Assembly (NCBI RefSeq): GCF_900106535.1
Contig: NZ_FNOH01000006.1
Location: forward strand, 310,001 to 374,000
DNA: 64,000 bases
Direction: 5' to 3'
Origin: Myxococcus xanthus
GTDB taxonomy: Bacteria > Myxococcota > Myxococcia > Myxococcales > Myxococcaceae
The translations under genes were made by a program, and so were the position numbers. Positions 34,189 through 46,100 of this stretch are shown here, piece by piece. How positions within the stretch are numbered: position 1 is the first letter of the stretch; each line of letters starts with the position of its first letter. Under the pieces are notes generated by a model. The model did no database searches, was not told the DNA's origin, and was given only the letters and a program-made list of their open reading frames with translations.

Positions 34189-37100
34189 CTAGCCTCCCTG
34201 CCGCTTCAGCACCTCCAGGAGGTGGTTCGCCAACTCCTGGACGCAGGGCTGCTGGAGCGTGCCGAAGTGGGAACTGGGCAGCGGCACCACGTCGAGCTGC
34301 TCGCGCGTCAGGTGCCGCTCCCATCCCAGCGTGTCCCCGTGCAGGGCCCGTGACGGCGCGCTCGTGAAGAGCTGCACCCGGGCGCGCACGGACGGCACCT
34401 TCCAGCCCACCACCTGCGGCACCAGCACCTCGCCCAGCACGTGCCAGATGCGGCGCAGGTCGGCGGCGCGAGAGTGGGGGGCCAGCATGCCCAGCTCGCG
34501 GCCCAGCGCCGTCACCCGCTCCCAGCGCGCGGCGTCGTCCAGCGGGGCCAGCTCCGCCTCCAGCGCGGCGTCCAGGACGCCGAACTCCTCCGCCATGGAG
34601 CGCACCGGGTCCTCCGCCGACCCCTGAGGCCCTTCCACCGCGGGCAGGGCATCCACCAGGGCCAGTAGCTCCACGGTTTCGCCCTGCGCCTCCAGCGCCG
34701 CCGCGACGCCCAGCGCCGGGTAGCCGCCGAACGAGTAGCCCGCGAAGCGGTAGGGGCCGTGTGGCTGCACTGCTTGGATGTCCCGCACGTACGCGGCGAT
34801 GCGCGCGTCGAAGGTGGCGTGGCCGTGCTTCGACTGCGTCTCGGGGGCCTGGACGCCGTAGCACCGCAGGCCGGGCTCCAGCAGCGGGGTGAGGTTCCGG
34901 TAGTAGTGCAGCTCGCCGTCGGCGGGGTGGAACACGAAGAAGGGCGGCGCGGACTTCGGCGTCTGCTTGCCGGATAGGGACACCACGCTGGAGCGCGGAG
35001 GGCCCTCGGCCAACAGCTCGTGCACGGCATCGGCCGTCTCACGGAACACCGGATACTGGAAGAGCGTGGCCAGGGGGACGGGCACGCCCAGCTCCTCCTC
35101 CAGCCGGCTCAGCAGCCGCATCGCGAGGATGGAGTCGCCGCCCACCTGGAAGAAGTCATCGCCCGCGCCGATGTCCGTGCGTCCCAGCACCTCGCGCCAC
35201 AGCCGCTCCATCGCCATCTCCAGCGTGGTGCGGAAGGGCGTCTCCAGGTGCTCGCCCGGAGTCTCCTGCGCAGGCGGCACGGCGGGCTGCGCGGACAGGT
35301 CTGGCAGTGCCTGCCGGTCCACCTTGCCGTTGGCGTTGATGGGCAGCGCCTCCAGGACGACGAGGGCCGCGGGCACCATGTACGACGGGAGCCGCGCCGC
35401 GACGTGCTCACGGAGCGCGTCCGCGCGCACATGCTGGGGCGGTGCCTGGAGGAACGCTTGGAGCTGCGTCTGCCCGGAGCCGCCGGCGCGGGCCAGCACC
35501 ACGGCTTCCTCGACGCCTGGGAACTGACGCAAGCAGGCCTCGATTTCGGCCAGCTCGACGCGGAAGCCTCGAATCTTGATTTGATGGTCCGCGCGGCCGA
35601 GGAAGCGCAGCCGCCCGTCCGGCAGCATCCGGGCCAGGTCACCCGTGTGGTACATGCGCGCGCCGGGCTCGGTGGCGAAGGGGTCGGGGATGAAGCGCTC
35701 GGCCGTCATGTCCGGAGCGCCCAGGTAGCCCCGAGCCGGCGCCGCGCCGCCGATGTACACGCGTCCGGGCAGCCCCGGCAGCACCGGCTCCAGGTGCTCG
35801 TCGAGCAGGTGGATGCGCACGCGCGAGATGGGCCGACCGATGGGGAAGGTGGCGTCGGTGCCCAGTCCCTCGGCGCCCGGGATGTCACAGGTTGCGGAGG
35901 TAATCGTGCACTCGGTGGGGCCGTAGACGTTGAGCCACGGCGCATGGCCACCACCCACGCGCACCCAGGCTTCATACGTCTCGCGCTTGAGCACGTCGCC
36001 ACCGGGCGCCAGCAGGCGCAGCCGCGCGGGCACTCGCTGGCCGTGGGATTCCATCTGGCGAATCCACTCCTCGATGTACGTGGGGGGCAGACTGATGAGG
36101 GTGATGTCCGTCTCCTCCAGGTACGGCGTCATGACGTGCGCGGGCACCAGTCCGCTGCGCATCACCACCGTGGCGCCCACCACGAGCGGCGGATAGAGGT
36201 CCTCCGCCGCCGCGTCGAAGCTGAGCGGCGCGAACTGGAGCATCCTGTCGCCCGGGCGCAAGCCGAAGCGCGCGGCTAGGGCGACGTTGTGGTTCACCAC
36301 GCTGCGGTGCTCCACCATGACGCCCTTGGGCTCGCCGGTGGAGCCGGACGTGAAGACGATGTACGCCACTTGCGAGGCCGCGACGTGCCGGGGACCGGGC
36401 TCCAGGTCCTCGGCGATGTGCGCGGGCTGGGGCGGAACCTCCACGTCGGGCACCAGGCCCGCGTGCGCCTCCAGCGCTTCCGCATCCACCCACAGCCGCT
36501 GCACCCCTGAGCGCGTCAGCACCGAGCGCTTGCGAGGCTCCGGCCACCCCGCGTCCAGCGGGACGTAGGAGCCGCCCGCCTTGAGGATGCCCAGCAGCGC
36601 GGCCATGCCCTGGTTGGAGGGCTCCATCACCACGCCCACGCGCTCTTCTGGCTGAATGCCCCGGGAGAGCAGGCGCGCGGCCAGCGCGTTGGCGCGGGCG
36701 TTGAGCTCCGCGTAGCTCCACGTCGAATCGCCATGGGCCACGGCGGGGGCGTGTGGCGAGCGGCGCACCTGCGCCTCGAAGAGCGTGTGGATGCAGGCGC
36801 CCTCAGGAATGTCCTGCGGGCCTCCATCCAATGTGGCCAGCACCTGCGCACGCTGCTGCGAGGACAGCAGGGACAGCCGGGCCAGAGGCGCGTCCGGTGT
36901 GCGCACGGCCTCGGTGAGCAGTTGCTCGAAGGCGCGGGCCATGTGCTGTGCCGTGGCGGAGGTGAAGAGGGCGCTGTCGGTGGCGAGGAAGCCCAGCGTT
37001 CCGCCCTCGGGCCGTTCGATGAGGTGCAGCACCACGTCGTAGGCGGGGAAGATGCTCTCGCCGTCCAGGTACGTGGTACCCAGTCCGTTGAAGGACAGGG

Positions 37101-40100
37101 ACGCGGGGCTGTCCAGCAGCAGCAGGGCCTGGGCCAGCGGCGGCGCGGTGCGAGGCGCATCCGGCTGCACCGCGTCCGCGATGCGCTTGAAGGGGACTTC
37201 CTGGTTCGCCGTGGCGTGCCCCACCACATCCCAGGCGCGGCGCAGGAGCGCACGGAAGGACGGCGTGCCCGCCACCTCGGTGCACAGCGGGAGCACGTTG
37301 GCGAAGTAGCCCACCTGCCGCTCGGCGCCCGGCAGAACGCGGCCCGAGAAGGGTGACGCGACGACGACGTGCGGCTGCGAGCTGAGGCGGTGCAGCCACA
37401 GTTGCATCAGCGCGAGCACCGCGGTGAAGGGAGACACGCCCTCGCGCCGGGCCAGCGCGTGGAGCGCTGTCATCGCCTCGGAACTGAGGGACAGGGGCTC
37501 CGGCCGCATGTTCGCGTTCAGCGCGGGCGCGCGGCGAGGGAAGTCCAGCGGCAGGTCGAGGACGGACGGCGCGTGTGCCAGCGCGGCCTTCCAGGAGGCC
37601 ACGGCGGCGTCCACCTCGAGCAGGTGCTCGGGGCTCCGCTGCCAGAGCGCGAAGTCCGCATACGTCCGCGCCGCGGGATGCATCAGCGGCGTGGTTCCGG
37701 CCCAGGCCTGGGCGAGTTCCTCCAGGAAGGCCCCCATTCCGATGCCGTCGTTGACCAGATGGCTCATGGACGCGACGAGCACATGGCGCGTGCCACTGGC
37801 GTCCAGCCGTGCCAGCTCGAAGCGGTACAGCGGGCCCTGGTCTACGGCGAAGGGCTCGCGGTCATGCCGGGTGGCGATGGCGCGCGCGGCGTCCAGGGCC
37901 TCGGCGGCGGACAGGTGAGACAGGTCCGTCTGGACGAGCACCGGCCGGGTGACGGGATGCTCCCGGGTGAAGACCGCTCCGTGCTCCAGTCGGAAGGTGG
38001 TGCGCAGCGTGGCGTTGCGCTCCAGCACGGCCTCCAAGGCGGTCTCCAGACACACGACGTCCAGCGTGCCGTCGAGCACCAGCGCGGCGACGACGACGAA
38101 GGGCGGCGCCTCCGGGAGCTGCATCGCGTACCAGAGGCGCTCCTGCACCAACGATGCGGGGATGTGCTCCGGCCGCGTCTGGGGCATGGACTCCACGCGC
38201 TCCGAGACCTTCGGGGACGCATCGATACGGGCCGCGAGCGCCGCCAGCGTGGGCGTGGCGAACAGCGTGGCCACGGGCAGCTCGACGCCCAACCGCTCCC
38301 GGACACGCGAGGCGAGCTGGACGGACAGCAGCGAGTGGCCTCCGAGTTCGAAGAAGTCATCCCGGGCACCCACTCGCTGCACGCCCAGCAGCTCCTCCCA
38401 GAGCTGAGCCAGGGCGTGCTCGGTGGGCGTGGACGGCGAAACGAAGTCCTCGTCCGACGCCGCGGGGGCTTCCGGCGCGGGCAGTGCTTCGCGGTCCACC
38501 TTGCCATTGGCCGTCAGCGGAAGCTGAGCCAGCGCGACGAGCGCGGAGGGCACCATGTGCGCGGGCAGCCGCTGTGCCAGTGATGCGCGCAGGGGCTCCG
38601 TCTCTGGCATCGCGTCGTGGCCGGTGACGTAGCCCACCAGCCGGGGGCCCGTGGTGCCGTCCTCACGGAGGACCACCACCGCGGAAGCGACCCCCGGCAG
38701 CTCGATGAGCGCGGCTTCCACCTCGCCCGGCTCCACGCGGTGGCCACGCACCTTCACCTGGAAGTCCACGCGGCCCAGGTACTCCAGCACGTCCGACGGC
38801 CGCAGACGCACCCGGTCGCCCGTGCGGTACATCCGCGCACCCGGAACGGAGGAGAATGGGTCCGGCACGAAGCGCTCGGCGGTGAGCTCGGGCCGGCGCC
38901 AATACCCACGCGCAACGCCTTCGCCTCCGATGTAGAGCTCGCCAGGGACACCCGCGGGCACCGGCCTGAGGGCGGCGTCCAGGACATAGAGGCGCGTGTT
39001 GGCGATGGGGCGGCCAATGGGCACCGCGCCTTCCACCGGCGTGTCCGCCTCCACGGTGTGGACGCAGCAGCCCACCACCGTCTCCGTGGGGCCGTACTCG
39101 TTGATGAGCCGCGTGCTCGGCGCGTGCTGCCGCCAGGGCTCCACGGTGGCGGAGGTAAGCGCCTCGCCACCGATGACGAAGGCGCGGGTATGGCCCGCGC
39201 GCGCCTCGGGCGGAAGCTGCGCGGCCAGCATCTGCAAGTGGGCAGGCGTCAGCTTCACCAGGCTGAAGTCCGCGCTCGTGCGGAGCGCGGTGGCCAGGCC
39301 TTCCACGCCGTCCTCTTCCGGAACGAGCGTCACGGGCCTGCCCGCGGTGAGCGGCAGCAGCAGGCTGGTGACAGTGAGGTCGAAGGCCAGTGAGGAATGA
39401 ACGGGGGCGCCCGCGCCGTCGTCGACGGCATACGCCTTCCGGGCCCAGTGCAGGTAGTTCACCACGCCCCGGTGCTCCACTAGGACGCCCTTGGGGCGCC
39501 CGGTGCTGCCTGAGGTGTAGATGAGGTAGGCGAGGTCCTCCGCCGAAGAGACGGATTCGAGCGGCGCGTCCGACTCACGCCCGGCGGTGCGCTCCCATTC
39601 GGAGTCCAGGCACAACACGAGCGCCTGCGAGACGGGCAGCGTGTCCGCCACCGCGTCCTCGGTGACGAGCACGGGCGTGCCGGTGTCCTCCAGCAGGAAG
39701 CTCAGCCGGGCGGGAGGCTGGGACGCATCCATCGGAACATAGGCGCCTCCCGCCTTCAGCACGCCGAGCACCGCCACGACCATGTCCACGGAACGGCGGA
39801 GGCACAGGCCCACCAGCGTCTGGCTCCGGACGCCCATCCGTCGCAGGTACCGCGCGAGCTGGTTGGCACGTGCATCCAGTTGGCCGTAGGTCATCACGTC
39901 CCCGTCGTTCAGGACGGCGGGGGCATCCGGCGCGCGCGCGGCCTGGGCCTCGAACAGCGCATGGACGGTGTGCTCGCGCGGGAAGTCCGCGCCAGTGTCG
40001 TTCCACGTCCGGAGCAGGTGCTCTCGCTCACTCGCGGGCAGCAGCTCCAGCGCGGACACTGCGGTGTCCGGCGCTTCCAGCGCGTGCTGGAGCAACCGGA

Positions 40101-43100
40101 CGTAATGTCCCATGAGTCGCCGTGCGGTGGTGGGCTCGAACAGCTCGGTGCCGTAGCGCAGCGCCAGGGTGTAGCCGGTGGGGGATTCAGCGACCCACAG
40201 CGATAGGTCGAACGGACTGGTGAGCAGTTCCGGCTGGAGCGGTCGGGCGCGCAGGTCCGGGAAGGCGTCCGCCATCGTGCGGTCCGCGCGCACCAGGTCG
40301 AACATCACCTGGAACAGCGGCGAGTGCCCGGCGGAGCGCTCCACGCCCAACGCCTGGACGACCCGGTCCAGCGGGACGTCCTGGTGCGCCAGCGCTTCCA
40401 GCGTGGTGGCGCGCACGCGGGCCACCAGCGAGGTGAAGGACGCATCCGGCGCCACGGGCGTGCGCAGCGCCACGGTGTTGAGCATCAGCCCGACCACACC
40501 CTCCAGCGCTGGATGCGTGCGCCCGGAGACAGGCGTGCCGACGCAGAAGTCCACCTGGCCGGAGTAGCGGTGGAGCAGCGCCGAGAACGCGGACAGCAGC
40601 ACCATGTACGGCGTTGCCTGGTGCTCGCGGCAGAAGGACTGGAGCGCGCGCACCGTGTCGGCGGACAGGGCGTGGCCCTGGGTGATGGCGCCCGTGAGCA
40701 GTGGCGATGCGGGCCGAGGCTTGTCCGGGGTCAGCCGCAGCAGGCCGGGCACGCCTTCGAGCTTCTGCTTCCAGTAGGTGAGCTGGGCTTCGTCCCGTTC
40801 CCGAGCAGGAGGGGTGCGCAGCCACGCGGCGATGTCCGCATGCTCCAGCCGGGGCGTCGGCAGCGTGGGCGTGCGGCGTTGATGGAACGCCGCGTAGGCT
40901 TCGCCCAGCTCGCGCACCAGGACATCCAGCGACAGCCCGTCCACCACGAGGTGATGGAAGGCGAGCAGCAGGACGTGCTGCTCCGGCGCCGTGCGCAGCA
41001 GCCTGAAACGATAGAGCGGGCCGCGCGCCAGGTCGAAGGATGCGTGAACCGCGTCCCGGGCCCACTGCGCCGCGGACGGCGCTTCTTCCACCTCCAGCAC
41101 GCGCGGAGGCACGGGGCACAGCACGGGCGCCGGAAGGCCGTCGCGCGCGGGCACGGCGAGCCGCAGCACCGGATGCCTCGTCACCAGCCAGCGCAATGCG
41201 TCTTCCATCGCCGCCGCGTCCAGAGGGCCGTCCAGCTCCACCGCCTCCGCGAGGTGATAGGCGCTGGTGCCCGGATGGAGTTGCTGCACGAACCACAGCC
41301 GCTCCTGCGTGGGAGACAGGACCAACGCGGCGTCCGCTGGACGCGGCACGGGCGCGGGGAGCGGGGCCGCGCCGTCACGCCGCGTCTCCAACTCGCGCGC
41401 GAGGCCCGCGACGGTGGGCTCGGTGAAGAACGCCTGGAGTGGGAACTCCACGTCGAACGCCTGTCGCACTCGCGCCACCAGCCGCGTGGCGGCCAGCGAG
41501 TGACCTCCGATGTGGAAGAAGTCGTCCTCGCGCCGCACCTGCAGCAGGCCCAGCACCTGGCAGAACAGCAGGGCGAGTAGCTCCTCGACGGCGCCACGGG
41601 GACGCGCTTCGGGCGCGGCCTCCGGCTCGATGTCCGGGATGGGCAGGGCCGCCAGTGCCTTGCGGTCCACCTTGCCACTGGTCGTCATCGGCAGGGCGGT
41701 CAGCACCGTGAAGCGCGAGGGCACCAGGGCCTCGGGCAGCGCGCGCGACAGTCCTTCGCGGAGCCGGGACTCGACGCCGGCAGCCGTGCCTTCCAGAACG
41801 AGGAACGCCTCCAGGCGTGCATCTCGCTGAGTGCCGCGCACCACCACCGATGCCTGCCTCACACCGGGCTGGCGCAGGAGGGCGGCCTCCACTTCCTCCA
41901 GCTCCACGCGGACGCCGCGCACCTTCACCTGGAAGTCGGTGCGCCCCAGGAAGCCGAGCGAGCCATCACCGTTCCACCGCACCCGGTCACCCGTGCGGTA
42001 CAGGCGGCCACCCTCCCTGCCGGAGAAGGCGTCTGGGATGAATCGCTCGGCGGTGAGGTCCGGCCGGTCGCGGTAGCCACGGCCCAGACAGGTACCTCCG
42101 ATGTAGAGCTCGCCAGGGACTCCCGGCGGCACCGGAGCGCCGTTCGCATCCAGGACGTACAGCCGGCACCGGTCCAGCGGACGGCCCAGGCGCACGGGAC
42201 GGTCGGGCAGCGTGATTTCCGCCGCGACGTTGATGCTCGTCTCCGTGGGGCCATAGGTGTTGACCAGCCGCGTGTGGGTGAGCGCGAGCTGCCGCACCAA
42301 CGGGTCTGGCAGCACCTCGCCGCCAGTCACGAGCACCTTGAGCGAGCGGAACGCCTCCGCCGCACGGGGCTCCTCCAGCGCGGTGGCCAGCGAGGACGGC
42401 GTGATGACGACGTGGGTGATGCCGTGACCGAGGATGTCGCGGCCCAGCCCAAGTGGGCCCACTTCGCGCAGCACGGTGCGCGCGCCACGGGTGATGCTGA
42501 AGAGCAGCTCCTCCAGGTGGATGTCGAAGGACAGGCTTCCCGACGACGCCCAGCAGTCTCCCGGCTGTGTGGCGTAGTACGTGTCGAACGCCGCGAAGCA
42601 GTGGACGACGTTGCGGTGGGTGAGCTCCACGCCCTTGGGCTCGCCAGTGGAGCCGGACGTGTAGAGCAGATAGGCGAGGTGCTCGGCGCGCGGGGGGCGG
42701 GGGACGGCCACCACGTCTCCACGCACGTCGGGCGACACGAGGGGAACCCCAGGCTCCACGCCCGCGAAGAGTCCCGGGCGGCTGACAACGAGCCGTGCGC
42801 GGGCCTGGCGCAGCAGCGCCGCGCGGCGAGCCGGTGGATGCGACGCCTCCAGGGGAAGGCAGCCCGCTCCACTGATGAAGATGGCGACCAGGGACACCAC
42901 CGCGTCCAGCGAGCGCTCCAGGCACAGGCCCACCACGGCTTCGGGCCCCGCGCCCGCGGCGGTCAGGTGTGCCGCGAGCCTCGACGCCCGGGTGTGCAGC
43001 TCCCGGAACGTGAGCGTACCTTCCGGCGCCACCACCGCTGGCGCGTCCGGCGTGCGGGCCACCTGGGCCTCGATGAGGGACACGATGGTCCCCTCCGAGT

Positions 43101-46100
43101 CGAAGGGGCGCTCGGTGGCGTTGAAGCCTTGGAGCACCTGCTCGCGTTCGGTGGCGGAGAGCAGGGACAGCTCACCCACGGACGTGCGAGGCGCGGCCAC
43201 CGCGTGGGACAGGAGTTGCACGTAGTGGTTGCGCAGCCGCTCCACGGTGCCGGGCTCGAACAGGTCGGTGCTGTACTGGAAGTAGACCTCGAAGCCCTCG
43301 CCCACTTCGATGGCGGTGAGGAAGAGGTCGACCTCACACGTCCACGTCTCGATGGGGACGCGCCGTGCCCCCAGGGCATGGAAGCCACTGGCGGCGGACA
43401 GCTCGGTGCGGTGCAGGTCGAACATCACCTGCACGAGCGGCGCGTGCCCCGGGCTGCGCTCCACGCCCACTGCGCGCACCAGTTGCTCGAAGGGCACGTC
43501 CTGATGCGAGAGCGCGTCCAGCGTGGTGGCGCGGACCTGGGCAAGGAGCGAGGCGAAGGAGGTGGACGCGTCCACTTGCGTGCGCAGAGGCACGGTGTTG
43601 GCGAGCAGACCCACGACGCCTTCGAGCGAAGGATGGGTGCGGCCGGAGACGGGCGTGCCGACGCAGAAGTCGTCCTGCTGGGAGTAGCGGTACAGCAGCG
43701 CGGCGAACGCGGCGTACAGCACCGTGAACGGCGTGACCTGCTGTTGCCGGCACAACGCTCGCAGGCTCTCGGAGAGAGACGGCGGCAGCGGGTGGTAGCC
43801 GGTGTTGTCGCCCCGGTGCGTGAGGACGGCGGGGCGCGGCTTGTCGGTGGGGAGCTGGAGCAGCTCCGGCGCATCGGAGAGCCGCTGCTTCCAGTAGTCG
43901 AGCTGAGCCGTGTCGCGAGCGCGGACAGGCTCGGAGCGCTGCCAACTGGCCACATCCACGTAGTGCAGCGCGACCGGGGCCAGCGTGGGCGCATGGCCCT
44001 GCTGGAAGGCGGAATACGCCTCGCCCAGTTCGCGCATGAGCAGGCCCGCGGACAGTGCGTCGCTCACCAGATGGTGGAACACGACGACCAGCACATGCCG
44101 CGCTTGCTCGGCTTCGAGCAGCAGGAATCGATACAGCGGACCGTGCTCCACATCGAACGGCCGATTGCCTTCTTCCGTCAGGCGCCGAGCCTGACGGGCC
44201 TGGGCGTCCGCACCCGGCGCCAGGGGCTCCACCTGGAGCACGCTGGCGGGGACCGGGGACACGCTCGCCTGCGGCTGACCCTGTCGTGAGGACACGGTGG
44301 TGCGCAGCACCGGATGGCGCTCCAGCAGCCACTTCGCTGCCGCATCCAGCGCGGCCACGTCCACCGAGCCCGTCCACTCCGCGGCCTGTCCGACGACATG
44401 CGCTCCGGAGTCCGGCTGGAGCTGATGGATGAACCAGAGGCGCTCCTGAGCCTGGGAGAGCGAAGGCGCCGAGTCAGAAGGCGTCGGAGGAGGAAGCGAG
44501 GAGACGTCGCGCTGAAGCGAAGCGACTTCCAGCGCAAGGCCCGCGACGGAAGGGGAGGTGAAGAGGGAGGAGAGGGGAAGCTGAATGCCCAGGGAGTGGC
44601 GGACGCGAGCCACCAGCCGGGTGGCGGAGAGCGAATGGCCACCGAGGTGGAAGAAGCTGGCCTCCCGCTCGATGCGCTCGAGGCCGAGGACCTGGCAGAA
44701 GAGCTGAGCAAGCAGCTCCTCTTGGGGCCCGCGAGGAGGCCCACCCTCGGAGCGGGAAGGGGCCTCGTCGAGAGGAATCGCGGCGAGGGCCTTGCGGTCG
44801 AGCTTGCCGGTGGAGGTGAGCGGAAGCTGGGCGCGAAGGACCCAGCGAGAGGGAAGCATGAAGGCCGGGAGGAGACGAGCGAGGGCGGCCTGGAGGGAGT
44901 GGACGTCGGTGTCGGGAGAAGCGGGGACGACCCAGGCGGCGAGCCAGGAGTCGGAGGGCCCGCGTCGTTGGACGGTGACGGCGGCGGAGCGGACGCCGGG
45001 GAGCGAGGCGAGGGCGGCCTCGACTTCGCCCAACTCGATGCGCATGCCGCGCACCTTCACCTGGAAGTCGACGCGGCCCAGGAAGCCCAGTGTTCCGTCG
45101 GCATTCCAGCGGCCCCGATCTCCCGTCCGGTAGAGGCGGGCGCCCGGCATGGTGCTGAAGGGATGCGGGATGAAGCGCTCGGCGGTGAGGTCCGCGCGTC
45201 CCACGTAGCCGCGACCGACGCCCGTACCGCCGATGTAGAGCTCACCCGGGACACCCGGAGGCAGCGGCTGGAGCGCGTCATCCAGGACGTACACCTCCAA
45301 GTTGGCCTTGGGCGTGCCGATGGGCGTGCTGGCGCTCGCGGGCGGTGCGTGCATGCGCCAGAGTGTGGCGGTGTCCGCGCACTCGGCGGGGCCGTAGGCG
45401 TTGACCAGTGGCAGGCCGGGGTGGCGCTCGAACCACGCACGACAGGTCGAAGGCGGCAGGGCTTCGCCAATGGTGAGCATCTGGCGAAGGGCGGGCAGCG
45501 GCGCTTCTCCAGGCTCTTCGAGCAGGGCCTGGAGCAGCGAGGGCACCAGCTCCACGGTGGTGGCCCCCGCTTGCTGCAAGGCCGCGATGAGCCGGGCGGG
45601 CTCACGCACCACGTCGTCATCCACGACGTAGGTCGTCCCTCCGGCGGCCAGCGCTCCCAGCATCTGCCAGATGGAGATGTCAAAGGAGAGCGGCGCCGTC
45701 TGCGCGAGCACGTCGGACGCGCCAAGTTGCAGCGAGTGCTGCATGCCCAGCAGGTGGTTGAGCATGCCGCGGTGGTCCACCATGACGCCCTTGGGCGTGC
45801 CGGTGGAGCCGGAGGTGAAGAGGACGTAGGCCAGCGAGTCCGGCGTCGTGAAGGGAGGCAACGGCGCGTCAGACTCGGCCTCCAGGTTCTGGAGCGACAG
45901 CACGCGCGGCCGATGCTCGAGCGGAATCTCCGCGAGCACCTCGGTGAGCAGCGCCTCGATAGGGCCCAGGGGAAGGACGAAGGGCGCGCGGCTCTCCATC
46001 AGCAGCCGTGCGAGGCGCGCCGCGGGCAGTTGCGCGTCCAGCGGGAGGTAGGCGGCACCGGCCTTGTGCAGCGACAGCAGCGCGCGAACGGTGGCCTCGG

